From Paenibacillus sp. J23TS9 (GTDB taxonomy: Bacteria > Bacillota > Bacilli > Paenibacillales > Paenibacillaceae), in NCBI RefSeq assembly GCF_018403225.1, contig NZ_BOSG01000001.1:2976001-3040000 (forward strand): 64,000 nucleotides of DNA, read 5' to 3'. Below the pieces are notes generated by a model. The model worked only from the letters and a program-made list of their open reading frames with translations, was not told the origin of the DNA and ran no database searches. Shown one piece after another: positions 1 through 7,930 of the stretch (position 1 is its first letter; each line of letters opens with the position of its first letter). The position numbers and the translations under genes were made by a program.

Positions 1-521
1 CCCGTATAGCTGATAGATTCGATTTCAACCTGTATCGCAGCCAGATGCTTATGCGGCAGTGAAACCAGGCGCTTGAAGCTTAGCAGCACATGCCCCCCTG
101 AAGGGGACTCCCATTCCACTTGCCGCTGCAGAAAGCCACGTTTCATATCCAATTCCCGCTTATACAAGATCACGTTTCCCGAATGGAGATGAAAGGGATC
201 ATTCCCAACCAGCACCCCGACACACTGTGCGTTGGTCACGTTCAGCATGGATTGATTCCGGGAAGGATAGCCGTAGGCTCCTTCCGGATAAACAATCGGT
301 TTGGAATCGTAGAATCCGTTGATGTAATTGCCTGTGACGGATTTGCCCTTTACTCCCTGATAACCTTCCTCAAAATTGCCGCGCATTCCGATATATCCAT
401 TCCCCAGAGCGAATACGCTCTCACTTCTTTGATTATTTTCATCATCATAGGCTTCCTCAGCCAGGCTCCATGCCTGGAAAGGATACAGTGCCTCTGGACG
501 CTGGTATGCTTTCATTTTCAT
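1..521 (-). CDS. Glycoside hydrolase family 65 disaccharide phosphorylase (N-terminal part, cut by window edge)
   Basis: This is the first 173 codons of a GH65 protein that reads out of the window. The family phosphorolyses alpha-linked disaccharides such as maltose, kojibiose, nigerose or trehalose to glucose 1-phosphate and a hexose. Near residues 33-48 lies the typical N-terminal motif SVFALGNGYIGMRGNFEEG. The ATG at 521 has an AGGAGG ribosome site about 8 bases upstream; a second ATG two codons on is also possible. It is the last visible gene of the transporter operon to its right, which suggests that it splits the imported disaccharide. The catalytic domain is missing, so the substrate cannot be read. 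The arrangement resembles the B. subtilis mdx/yvdK maltodextrin cluster. Confidence 0.88.
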   Translation of the reverse strand, partial: MKMKAYQRPEALYPFQAWSLAEEAYDDENNQRSESVFALGNGYIGMRGNFEEGYQGVKGKSVTGNYINGFYDSKPIVYPEGAYGYPSRNQSMLNVTNAQCVGVLVGNDPFHLHSGNVILYKRELDMKRGFLQRQVEWESPSGGHVLLSFKRLVSLPHKHLAAIQVEIESISYT

Positions 522-569
522 CTGTCTTGTCCTCCTATCTAAAAAGGGCACTTGAATATGGAGTGCATA

Positions 570-1661
570 TTAACCTTTGACCGATCCACCCATCAATCCT
601 CTGACGAAATACTTTTGCAGCAGGAAGAAAATGGCGAGCGGCATCAGCATGGAGATAAATGCAGCGGATGTGAGCAAATGCCAGTCGTTTCCGCGCGAAC
701 CCACGAGATCGGCAATTTTCATCGACATTACCTGTACACCAGGCTGGTTGCCGATAAAGATCAGGGATACCAGGTAATCATTCCATACCCACAGGAACTG
801 GAAGATCCCGATGGAGGCTAGCGCTGGCACCGAAAGCGGTAAAATCAATTTACTGAAGATGGTAAAATGGCTTGCTCCGTCCATAAAGGCGGACTCGAAC
901 AGATCCTTCGGCAGCTGGCTGATAAAGTTATACATAAAATAGGTGACCAGCGGAAGTCCAAAAGCTGAGTGCGCAAGCCAGATGCCGAGATAACTTCCGT
1001 TCAGTCCAAGCGAAGTAAAATCTTTGAGCACCGGAATCAGTGCAACCTGAAGCGGAACGACCAGCATCGCAATAATAACGACGAATAATGTTTTTCTTCC
1101 CGGAAAACGAAGCCAAGCAAAAGCATAAGCGGCAAAGGATGCGATCAGAATAGGAATGACCGTGGCCGGTATAGCAATGGTCAGCGTGTTCCAGAAAGCT
1201 TGCGAGAGACCTGTGCCCTTTTCCTTCGTTTCGCTGCCGTCTGCCCCTTTCAACGTGTATTCCTTACCCGAGATAACATTCTTGTAGTTGTCCAGCGTCA
1301 GTGTGGAGCTGGCAACCCAGCCTTGCTCTTGGACGCTAATCTCCCGGTTTCTGCGATTTTCCCAGATCAGGCGGTCATCGCCCGCCTTCACGCCGGCTTT
1401 CAGCTGGTCATCAGTATACGTCTTGCCCTTCACCTCAATCGGCTGGCGTAAATCTACATCCTTGGACAGCTTGATCGTATCCGCTGCCTTCCATTCCTGA
1501 TGTGGAAATACTTTCCACCAACCGGTCTGCAGTATATCCGCAGCAGGCCTGAAGGATGAAACCAGCAGTCCTACAGTTGGTATCAGCCATATGAAGCAAA
1601 TGACGCCCAATACAAGATTAACGATCCACTTTTTCCCTTTTTTTCTTTTTCTTCCGGCCAT
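570..1661 (-). CDS. Sugar ABC transporter permease, MalG-type (CUT1)
   Basis: A 363-residue inner-membrane permease of a carbohydrate importer. The EAA-loop region (ESAFMDGASHFTIFSKLILP) lies around residue 260 and the C-terminus is a typical MalG end (KYFVRGLMGGSVKG). Between the first and second membrane segments (residues about 45-150) there is a polar extracytoplasmic insertion, making it about 80 residues longer than most family members. The start overlaps the stop of the upstream permease by one base (TAATG), so the two are translationally coupled. It should pair with that permease and the lipoprotein at 2839-4251. Confidence 0.9.
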   Translation of the reverse strand: MAGRKRKKGKKWIVNLVLGVICFIWLIPTVGLLVSSFRPAADILQTGWWKVFPHQEWKAADTIKLSKDVDLRQPIEVKGKTYTDDQLKAGVKAGDDRLIWENRRNREISVQEQGWVASSTLTLDNYKNVISGKEYTLKGADGSETKEKGTGLSQAFWNTLTIAIPATVIPILIASFAAYAFAWLRFPGRKTLFVVIIAMLVVPLQVALIPVLKDFTSLGLNGSYLGIWLAHSAFGLPLVTYFMYNFISQLPKDLFESAFMDGASHFTIFSKLILPLSVPALASIGIFQFLWVWNDYLVSLIFIGNQPGVQVMSMKIADLVGSRGNDWHLLTSAAFISMLMPLAIFFLLQKYFVRGLMGGSVKG

Positions 1662-2743
1662 TAGAATCCCCCCTGCTTGCGGATTTGACGAAGATTAAAA
1701 TAGATCACAGGCAGGACCGCAATCAGCAGCACAATCGCCAGCGTAGAGCCGTACCCAAAGTTGCGGTACATGAAGAACTGCCGGTAGAATTGTGTCGCGA
1801 CAACCTCGGTATCGTATTGGCCGCCCGTCATGACCATAACGACATCGAATATTTTCAGTGTGAACACAATAATCGTTGTGGTAACGGTCAGCAATGTCGT
1901 CGAAATGAACGGTATGATAATACGGAAAAAGATACGGATTTCTCCGGCGCCGTCAACTCGTGCAGCCTCCAGAATATCCTCCGGAACGCCCTTGATTGCT
2001 GCCGAAAAAATGACCATCGCAAAGCCTGTTTGCATCCAAATTAGTATTAATATGAGAAAAAAATTGTTCCACGGCTGCAGCATGGTCACCCAGGCCTGCG
2101 GTTCTCCTCCAAGTGCAATGACGATTGCATTCAGCAGGCCAATCTGCTCGGTTCCAGGCTGGTAGTAGTACACGAACTTCCAAATGACGCCCGCGGCCAC
2201 GAACGAAATGGCCATCGGCATGAAAATGATGGATTTTGCGATCCGCTCATAACTGCTCCGGTCTGCAAGAATGGCAATCAGCAGCCCGAAAGCCACACAA
2301 GCCAGTGTACCGACGAAAACCCACAGCAGATTGTTACGCAGAGCGGTCGCGAGCAGCCGGTCGCTGAAGATTGCAAGATAGTTCCCAAGACCGACGAACT
2401 TATCAGAAGATGCATTGAAGAAACTTAAATATAATGTCCGCAGCGCTGGCAGTACCAACAACCAGCCAAGTAAAAGAACCGCTGGCCCAATAAAAATATA
2501 CGGAAGAATCTTTCGGCTGATCTGCTGCGGAAACTGTTCCACTGCCCAGCTGAATGAAAGATACAGAAAATAAACGCCCACAACTCCCCATATGACCGCA
2601 GCCAGCGCTGTCACCAGCGGATTGAGCGTGGAATCCCGGAAGAACATGAAGATTAATCCATGAACGATAAGGTTAAACACCAGCACAACGAGAAAGATCA
2701 GCACCGCTGTGAAACCGGATTTGGTTTTAGCTTGTGTATCCAT
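1661..2743 (-). CDS. Sugar ABC transporter permease, MalF-type (CUT1)
   Basis: A 360-residue polytopic permease, partner of the MalG-type protein. Two hydrophobic segments (residues about 13-35 and 43-65) precede the usual six-segment core, as in longer MalF-like proteins. The EAA-loop signature (ILEAARVDGAGEIRIFFRIIIP) is near residue 260. It follows the binding-protein gene after a 95-base gap that contains a strong stem-loop, and runs directly into the next permease. No ATPase gene is present in the cluster. Substrate inferred from the neighbouring GH65 gene: an alpha-linked disaccharide or oligosaccharide. Confidence 0.9.
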   Translation of the reverse strand: MDTQAKTKSGFTAVLIFLVVLVFNLIVHGLIFMFFRDSTLNPLVTALAAVIWGVVGVYFLYLSFSWAVEQFPQQISRKILPYIFIGPAVLLLGWLLVLPALRTLYLSFFNASSDKFVGLGNYLAIFSDRLLATALRNNLLWVFVGTLACVAFGLLIAILADRSSYERIAKSIIFMPMAISFVAAGVIWKFVYYYQPGTEQIGLLNAIVIALGGEPQAWVTMLQPWNNFFLILILIWMQTGFAMVIFSAAIKGVPEDILEAARVDGAGEIRIFFRIIIPFISTTLLTVTTTIIVFTLKIFDVVMVMTGGQYDTEVVATQFYRQFFMYRNFGYGSTLAIVLLIAVLPVIYFNLRQIRKQGGF

Positions 2744-2772
2744 AGGTAATCCCTACCCTTCAATATCTGAAA

Positions 2773-2807
2773 AAAGAGGCAGTGCAGGTTCTCGGCACTG
2801 CCTCTTT
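2773..2807 (-). terminator. Intercistronic stem-loop between binding-protein and permease genes
   Basis: A perfect 13-base-pair stem (AAAGAGGCAGTGC with its complement) and 9-base loop lie 32 bases after the binding-protein stop and 30 bases before the first permease start. A short T run follows on the minus strand. Such hairpins commonly act as partial terminators or 3'-end protectors that raise binding-protein mRNA over permease mRNA; that role is inferred. Confidence 0.7.
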
Positions 2808-2838
2808 CTCAGCCTATATAATCAATTCAAGAACTTTT

Positions 2839-4251
2839 TTAGTTATCCCAGCCTTTTTGGATCTGCTGCAGCGCATCGTCCAGCTTCACCGTTCCACTGA
2901 CATAGTCAGTCATGCCTTTCCAGAAGGAACCTGCGCCGACTTTACCCGGCATCAGGTCGGAGCCGTCAAAGCGGAGCGTTGTAGCGTCCTGAACCAGCTT
3001 CGCCATCCGTTTGTCGGATTCGGAATTGTACCAGTCAAGCGATGCATCATTCATTGGTGCGATGACACCACCGGATTGCACCCACTTCTTAATGGATTCA
3101 CCTGTGGTGAAGAATTCCATGACTGCACGAACCTCAGGACGGTCATTAAACATAGCATAAATGTCGCCGGCTACCAGAACAGGCTTACCATACTTCTCAT
3201 CAATGGACGGCAGGTAGAACCAGTCATAGTCCTGATCCACCTTCGCTGTTTCAGGGAAGAAGCTTGTAATGAAGTTGCCCGTCAGGTTGAACCAGGCCTT
3301 CGGTGGATTATCGAACATAGGCCTAGGTGCATCACCGAAAGCAGTCGTTACGATCGACTTGGTTCCACCGTATACATAGTCTTTGTTCATCCAGATCTTG
3401 GACATGATTTCAACCGCGTTTTTTACTTCAGGCGATGTAAATGGAAGCTCGCCTTTTACCCATTTGTCATAGTTCTCAGGTGTTGTGGTACGCAGCATGA
3501 TGTTTTCAACCCAGTCAGTTGCAGGCCAACCTGTTGCCGCGCCGCTCTCAATGCCGATGGCCCAGGCAGGATCGCCGTCCTTGGCGATTTGCTCGGTCAG
3601 CGCCATCATGTCATCCCAAGTTTCAGGCACTTTATAACCGGCCTCATCAAATTGCTTTTTCGGATACCACACCAGACTCTTCACGTTGCTGCGGTTCCAG
3701 ATGCCGGCCATGATTTTGCCGTCCTTGCCGTCCATCGTACCCATGTCGAGCCAGCTCTGGTTGTAGTTTTTCTTCAGTTTATCCTGATCCAGAACCTTGG
3801 TCAGATCCACCACTTTCCCGGTCTTGGCGATGGAAGCCAGCAGACCCGGCTGCGGGAAGTCGGCAATATCCGGAGCGCTTCCGCCATCCACTCGCACGTT
3901 GATTGTCGCTTCGAACTCTTTGGAGCCCTCATATTGAATATCAATCCCGGTCTTATCTTCGAATTCCTTAATGCTGTCCTCGAATTTCTTCTGGTCGGCA
4001 TCCACGAATGGTCCAAACATCGTTACTTTGGTCCCTTTATACTTGCCCTTCATAGCGAGTTCCAGCGGAGAGCCGGAATTGTCATCGGCTGGTGTGGTTG
4101 TCGCGGTTGTTTCTTTGGTGTCGCCTCCGGAAGCCGCAGGCTCTTTCGTAGGACCTGCATCACCCGATCCGCCGCAAGCGCTGAGCATCATGGTAAAGGA
4201 CAGGCACAGCGAGAGCAGCAATGATGTTCTGACTTTGCGTGCTTTTGTCAT
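2839..4251 (-). CDS. Extracellular sugar-binding lipoprotein (CUT1 solute-binding protein)
   Basis: A 470-residue solute-binding protein of the MalE-like family, tethered outside the membrane. The N-terminus is a lipoprotein signal: a charged start (MTKARKVR), a hydrophobic core and the lipobox LSACGG, with the modified Cys near residue 25, followed by a Gly/Thr/Lys-rich linker. I chose the ATG at 4251 because it directly begins the signal peptide and has an AAGGGGA ribosome site 9 bases upstream; a 22-codon upstream extension has no such site. It captures the sugar for the two permeases encoded downstream. Confidence 0.92.
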   Translation of the reverse strand: MTKARKVRTSLLLSLCLSFTMMLSACGGSGDAGPTKEPAASGGDTKETTATTTPADDNSGSPLELAMKGKYKGTKVTMFGPFVDADQKKFEDSIKEFEDKTGIDIQYEGSKEFEATINVRVDGGSAPDIADFPQPGLLASIAKTGKVVDLTKVLDQDKLKKNYNQSWLDMGTMDGKDGKIMAGIWNRSNVKSLVWYPKKQFDEAGYKVPETWDDMMALTEQIAKDGDPAWAIGIESGAATGWPATDWVENIMLRTTTPENYDKWVKGELPFTSPEVKNAVEIMSKIWMNKDYVYGGTKSIVTTAFGDAPRPMFDNPPKAWFNLTGNFITSFFPETAKVDQDYDWFYLPSIDEKYGKPVLVAGDIYAMFNDRPEVRAVMEFFTTGESIKKWVQSGGVIAPMNDASLDWYNSESDKRMAKLVQDATTLRFDGSDLMPGKVGAGSFWKGMTDYVSGTVKLDDALQQIQKGWDN

Positions 4252-4483
4252 ACATATACATCCCCTTTTTTTATAATGATTAAAAAAGTTCATTTCGTCC
4301 CAACAAACACCAATCAACGGTTTCAGCGGGTGTGCGGATCACCTCCTTACAGAATCAAGCTTTTATTCAAAATACAGCGTTTTCAAAAACAGGCTAATAT
4401 TCTATATTAGTTTGATTTCTTGTTGTTATATGAATTTAATTCATTACCCATAGCTGCTTCTAAGCAAACCATTGGACACAATC

Positions 4484-4497
4484 TGAAAAGCTTTTCA
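4484..4497. promoter_or_regulatory. Palindromic operator candidate for the LacI regulator of the GH65 cluster
   Basis: TGAAAAGCTTTTCA is a perfect 14-base palindrome in the lacI-to-binding-protein gap. A related half-site, TGAAAACGC on the minus strand, lies at about 4378-4386, closer to the binding-protein gene. A similar element is present before lacI itself (5544-5555). LacI-family binding is inferred from symmetry and position. Confidence 0.5.
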
Positions 4498-4517
4498 AAA
4501 TACCGGAAGATGAATTC

Positions 4518-5522
4518 TCATCTTTGACGCGAGGACTCCCTGACAATCAATTTATGCGCCATTCGCTCCCTTAGAACCTCGACGGAGCCTGTCGTCAGCC
4601 ATTCATGCAGCTTTTCTGCCGCACGGTATCCCATATCATACATCGGTTGAGCAATGGTCGTCAGCTTCGGAATGAACATATTCGCAATTCGCAAGTTGTC
4701 AAAACCAACAACCGATACTTGACCCGGAACCAGAACATTGCGATCCTTCAGATAGGAAATCACCCCCATGGCGAATTCATCGGCAACGCAAAACACCGCC
4801 GTTATCTCGGGATAATCCGTAAACAAATCATGAGCCGCATGGTAAGCATGCTCGAATCTGTGGGTAGCATTCTTGACTTTATTCCCGTTATGCTCAAGTC
4901 CGGCCTCGTTCAAAGCTCTGATAAACCCCTGGTACCGGGGCGGTCCGGAAATGGAGTTTTCATGATTGAAGCCGATCATTCCAATCTCCTCGTGACCGAG
5001 ATCAATCAGAAATTTCACCGCATCGTACGCCGCTGCTTCATCATCAATCTCCACGCTTGGAACATCGTACTCATCGGAATGCGTCGACAGAAGCACGAAT
5101 GGAATTCTGCAGCGGACCAGCTTCTCGTAGTATTCAGGAAACATGATGTCGCTTGCAAACACAATTCCATCCACCTGCTTCTCATGAAATGCGTCAATGT
5201 ACGAGAGAAGCCTGTTCTTGTCCCTGTCGGTGTTGCAGATCATCAAACTGTACCCCAGCTTAATGCACGCATCCTGCATTCCCCGGATAATTCCGGTGTA
5301 GTAAAAATTCTCGATATCCGGAATAAGCAGCCCCAGGGTAAAGGATTTCTTGTAAATCAGCCCGCGCGCAAACGAGTTAGGCTGGTATTGAAGCTTCTCA
5401 ACTGCCTCCAAAACGCGAACCCGCTTGCTCTCGATGACCGATTCAGGCGCATTCATCACCCGCGATACGGTGCTGATGGATACCTCCGCCATTTTGGCAA
5501 CATCTCTAATTGTTGGCTTCAT
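4518..5522 (-). CDS. LacI family transcriptional regulator of the GH65 cluster
   Basis: A 334-residue LacI/GalR regulator. The helix-turn-helix and hinge are at residues 3-60 (TIRDVAKMAEVSISTVSRVMN, then QPNSFARGL), followed by a periplasmic-binding-protein-like sensor domain with the usual VVGFDN and TTIAQP segments. It lies upstream of and in the same direction as the binding-protein, permease and GH65 genes, so it probably controls them in response to the imported sugar. A GAAAACCTTTTC element 22 bases before the start suggests autoregulation. Confidence 0.92.
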   Translation of the reverse strand: MKPTIRDVAKMAEVSISTVSRVMNAPESVIESKRVRVLEAVEKLQYQPNSFARGLIYKKSFTLGLLIPDIENFYYTGIIRGMQDACIKLGYSLMICNTDRDKNRLLSYIDAFHEKQVDGIVFASDIMFPEYYEKLVRCRIPFVLLSTHSDEYDVPSVEIDDEAAAYDAVKFLIDLGHEEIGMIGFNHENSISGPPRYQGFIRALNEAGLEHNGNKVKNATHRFEHAYHAAHDLFTDYPEITAVFCVADEFAMGVISYLKDRNVLVPGQVSVVGFDNLRIANMFIPKLTTIAQPMYDMGYRAAEKLHEWLTTGSVEVLRERMAHKLIVRESSRQR

Positions 5523-5543
5523 AGTTTAAAACTTCCTTTGCAA

Positions 5544-5613
5544 GAAAACCTTTTCAAAGCGATTATAACAAGGGAGATACCCATTGGCAAGAACTTTTTT
5601 TGAAGCGCTTTCA
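5544..5613. promoter_or_regulatory. LacI/cre-like elements upstream of the lacI gene
   Basis: Two elements lie before the lacI start at 5522. GAAAACCTTTTC (5544-5555) has symmetric GAAAA/TTTTC arms, like the operator at 4484. TGAAGCGCTTTCA (5601-5613) resembles a CcpA cre box but is one base short of the 14-base consensus. A second weak cre-like stretch, TTCAAAGCGATTATAA, overlaps the first. These are sequence resemblances only. Confidence 0.35.
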
Positions 5614-5668
5614 TAAATTGGAGAACATGATTAGGACTGCTTCATAGGCCTTTTATTCCACAAAAAAA

Positions 5669-5702
5669 TCCCAATTTCTCGGTCACGACCAAGAAACTGG
5701 GA
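5669..5702 (-). terminator. Rho-independent terminator of the YtrA-type ABC operon
   Basis: A long near-perfect hairpin (TCCCAATTTCTCGGTC against GACCAAGAAACTGGGA, one mismatch) is followed on the minus strand by a run of seven T. It lies 40 bases after the stop of the last gene of the gntR-ABC operon. Confidence 0.85.
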
Positions 5703-5741
5703 CCCTAAACATGCATGAAATAACGACATACTTCGGATTCC

Positions 5742-6434
5742 TTACGACACCGTGGACCTGCGGAGCATACTGTAGGACAGCAGCGCATAGACCGCGATCA
5801 ACGGAATCATCCAGACGAACAGTTCCATGTAATGATGCGAAATCCAGATGAACAGGTCCATCCACCGCTCATAATAAGTCATCGCAAAGCTGCCGATGCT
5901 GCTGAGCAGCAGCAAGACGGTAAAAAATACGTACAAGCCGTTTTTCCCGAATCTGCGGTGAATACTTGAAATAGCGAACCCGAGAAAGAACATCTGCATC
6001 ATGACGACGAAGTAAATTCCAAACCGCGCGATCGGGGATAGGTCGCTCATAAACGGCATGTAGAAGTAACCGAGGTTCACACCCCAGCCGTCCGACAGGT
6101 CCTCCACCACCGAAAGCAAAAATAATATCGCGCTCGAGCCAGCGCTGACAAGGATGCACATCAAGGACGTGCCTATGAAGTAATCCATTCTGCGGATGCT
6201 CATTCCGAGCGAAAAAGGGAATGTCTGCGCCTGTACGATGAGAATGGCGATAAACATATATACATAGATAGAGGCAATGCCGCCCGAGTTAATATGCTCC
6301 TGTCCGTTCATCAAGATTCCGATGATCACGTTTATGGCGAAACTGAACAATAATACGACCCACGGCACATAAATCCAAACCCATTTATCGCGCCAATGCA
6401 TTTTTAATACGCCTGTTGTCCGATTCATCAGCAT
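5742..6434 (-). CDS. Membrane protein, probable permease subunit of a YtrA-controlled ABC transporter
   Basis: A 230-residue integral membrane protein with about six hydrophobic segments (residues about 17-37, 55-75, 85-110, 128-150, 160-180, 200-222). It has no signal peptide. The start overlaps the end of the ATPase gene by 7 bases (ATGCTGATGA context), which indicates coupled translation and a joint complex. I do not recognise a named family; by context it is an ABC-2-like membrane subunit, perhaps for drug or peptide export or cell-envelope stress. Confidence 0.75.
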   Translation of the reverse strand: MLMNRTTGVLKMHWRDKWVWIYVPWVVLLFSFAINVIIGILMNGQEHINSGGIASIYVYMFIAILIVQAQTFPFSLGMSIRRMDYFIGTSLMCILVSAGSSAILFLLSVVEDLSDGWGVNLGYFYMPFMSDLSPIARFGIYFVVMMQMFFLGFAISSIHRRFGKNGLYVFFTVLLLLSSIGSFAMTYYERWMDLFIWISHHYMELFVWMIPLIAVYALLSYSMLRRSTVS

Positions 6435-7321
6435 TCAGCCACCTTTCCGTTTCCTTTGTTACCTGTTAGATGAACAATGAGCTTCTGCAGGGACACTGGC
6501 GCAATTTCGATACCCAGCGCCTCCGCTTCGCGTCTTTGCGCTCCATTCAAGCGCTCGAGCACCGTCGTGGTCATCATGCCGCCAATGGATTCCTGGTGAA
6601 TGATTGTTTTGCCTGCCGTAAGCTTGCTGACGTGTTGTGCCGCGCCAACGGCCGTATAAGCTTTTTCCCGGATCTCATCGGCATCCTCGTCAATTAGAAT
6701 CTTTCCGTCGTCTATCAGGATGACATGCTCCAGCAGATTGCTGACCTCATCGATCAAATGCGTGGATAAAATGAACGTCCTTGGATACTCCGCGTAATCT
6801 TCGATCAATTTTTTATAGAACAGATTTCTGGCGACCGCATCGAGGCCCAGGTAAGGCTCATCGAAAATCGTCAGCGGTGCTCGGCTGGCCAGCCCGACGA
6901 TAACACCCACGGAAGAGAGCATCCCTCTGGACAGCTTCTTCATTCTTCTTTTCAGCGGAAGGCGAAAATCCTCCACGAGCTGCAGCGCATACTTTTGATC
7001 CCAGTTCGGGTAAATGGACGCGGCGACCGCCAAAACATCCACGATTCGAAAGCTATCCGGATACTTCTGGCTCTCTTTGATGAAGCACAGCTGGCTGAGC
7101 ACCCGGTTATTTTCGTAAGGCTTCTCCCCGAACACCAGCATGTCACCGCTTGTCGGGAACAGCTGGGCCGTGAGTATATGCATGATGGTCGTTTTGCCTG
7201 CGCCATTTCTGCCAAGCAAGCCATAAATTTTGTTCTGCTCGATGACAAAGCTGACATCCCGGATCACCGTATCCTTGCCATAGGTTTTATTCAGCCGATT
7301 CACTTCGACGATCGGATTCAT
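6428..7321 (-). CDS. ABC transporter ATP-binding protein (YtrB-like)
   Basis: A 297-residue nucleotide-binding subunit. Walker A is GLLGRNGAGKTT (residues about 34-45), the signature is the variant LSRGM, Walker B is LTIFDEPYLGLDA and the switch His lies in STHLIDE. The usual LSGGQ is replaced by LSRGM, as is common in export-type ATPases paired with ABC-2 membrane proteins. The start overlaps the GntR gene stop by 4 bases. It should energise the membrane protein encoded immediately downstream. Confidence 0.9.
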   Translation of the reverse strand: MNPIVEVNRLNKTYGKDTVIRDVSFVIEQNKIYGLLGRNGAGKTTIMHILTAQLFPTSGDMLVFGEKPYENNRVLSQLCFIKESQKYPDSFRIVDVLAVAASIYPNWDQKYALQLVEDFRLPLKRRMKKLSRGMLSSVGVIVGLASRAPLTIFDEPYLGLDAVARNLFYKKLIEDYAEYPRTFILSTHLIDEVSNLLEHVILIDDGKILIDEDADEIREKAYTAVGAAQHVSKLTAGKTIIHQESIGGMMTTTVLERLNGAQRREAEALGIEIAPVSLQKLIVHLTGNKGNGKVAEC

Positions 7322-7677
7322 TTCAAGCCATCCCCTCTCCGGACCATGTCCGTTAATTGGTCGGTCGTAATCCCCAGCTTCTTCGCTTCGTGGATCATCG
7401 TGATGACATACTGCTCGTAGAATTGTTCCTTCCGCTTCTCCACCAGCTTTTCTCTTGCCCCAGACGCGACAAACATGCCGATCCCTCTCTTCTTGTACAG
7501 AATGCCTTGATCAACCAGAAGATTGACTCCCTTCGCTGCTGTCGCCGGATTAATCTGATAAAAGGATGCAAACTGATTGGTCGAAGGGACCTGGGTTTCC
7601 TCTGGCATGCCTTCCCCAATGATGTCGTCTTCGATCTTCTCCGCGATTTGTATAAAAATAGGACGCCCATCATCCAT
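7318..7677 (-). CDS. GntR family regulator, YtrA subfamily
   Basis: A short 119-residue GntR regulator. A winged helix-turn-helix (residues about 5-70: RPIFIQIAEKIEDDII, then QVPSTNQFASFYQINPATAAKGVNLL) is followed only by a short helical C-terminus, as in the YtrA subfamily that represses linked ABC genes. I chose the ATG at 7677 because MDDGRPIFIQ is the usual family start; a TTG at 7704 would place the operator directly against the start codon and has no ribosome site. It is the first gene of a three-gene operon. Confidence 0.88.
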   Translation of the reverse strand: MDDGRPIFIQIAEKIEDDIIGEGMPEETQVPSTNQFASFYQINPATAAKGVNLLVDQGILYKKRGIGMFVASGAREKLVEKRKEQFYEQYVITMIHEAKKLGITTDQLTDMVRRGDGLK

Positions 7678-7707
7678 AATCGGCCCCACGTCTTCACCAC
7701 CCAACTG

Positions 7708-7729
7708 GTTAATTACTCAAGTAACTAAC
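7708..7729. promoter_or_regulatory. Palindromic operator for the YtrA-type regulator
   Basis: A 22-base inverted repeat of the form GTTA-n-TTACT-nn-AGTAA-n-TAAC (9 of 11 arm positions pair) lies 31 bases before the regulator's ATG. YtrA-type regulators are known to autorepress through palindromes upstream of their own operons, so this is the likely binding site. Confidence 0.7.
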
Positions 7730-7870
7730 CTCAATATATGCGAATACTTCTTCTTTGTCAATTTGTTTTTAAAGAAATTTCTGGCGTCTTACCTGTCTGA
7801 GGATGCAAAAAGGGCTGAAGCCCCCGTCTACCGTCGTTTGGCCCAGACTGGCTTCGGGTCCGGGACATGA

Positions 7871-7898
7871 CAAAGAGCAGCCTTTCGGCTGCTCTTTG
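7871..7898 (-). terminator. Terminator hairpin after the secreted repeat protein gene
   Basis: A perfect 12-base-pair stem (CAAAGAGCAGCC) with loop TTTC lies 32 bases beyond the stop of the gene at 7931-9790. The T tract on the minus strand is short. Confidence 0.7.
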
Positions 7899-7930
7899 TG
7901 TTCCAACAATCCTATGATAACGATCATCCA

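Noticed and set aside
2782..4224. A 480-codon plus-strand open frame
   Set aside because: It is the antisense of a clear binding-protein gene with lipobox and ribosome site; no ribosome site or recognisable domain on the plus strand.
4605..5603. A 332-codon plus-strand open frame
   Set aside because: Antisense to the LacI gene, with no initiation signal and unlike any known family.
5601..5613. TGAAGCGCTTTCA as a confident cre site
   Set aside because: It is one base shorter than the 14-base consensus; kept only as a low-confidence element.
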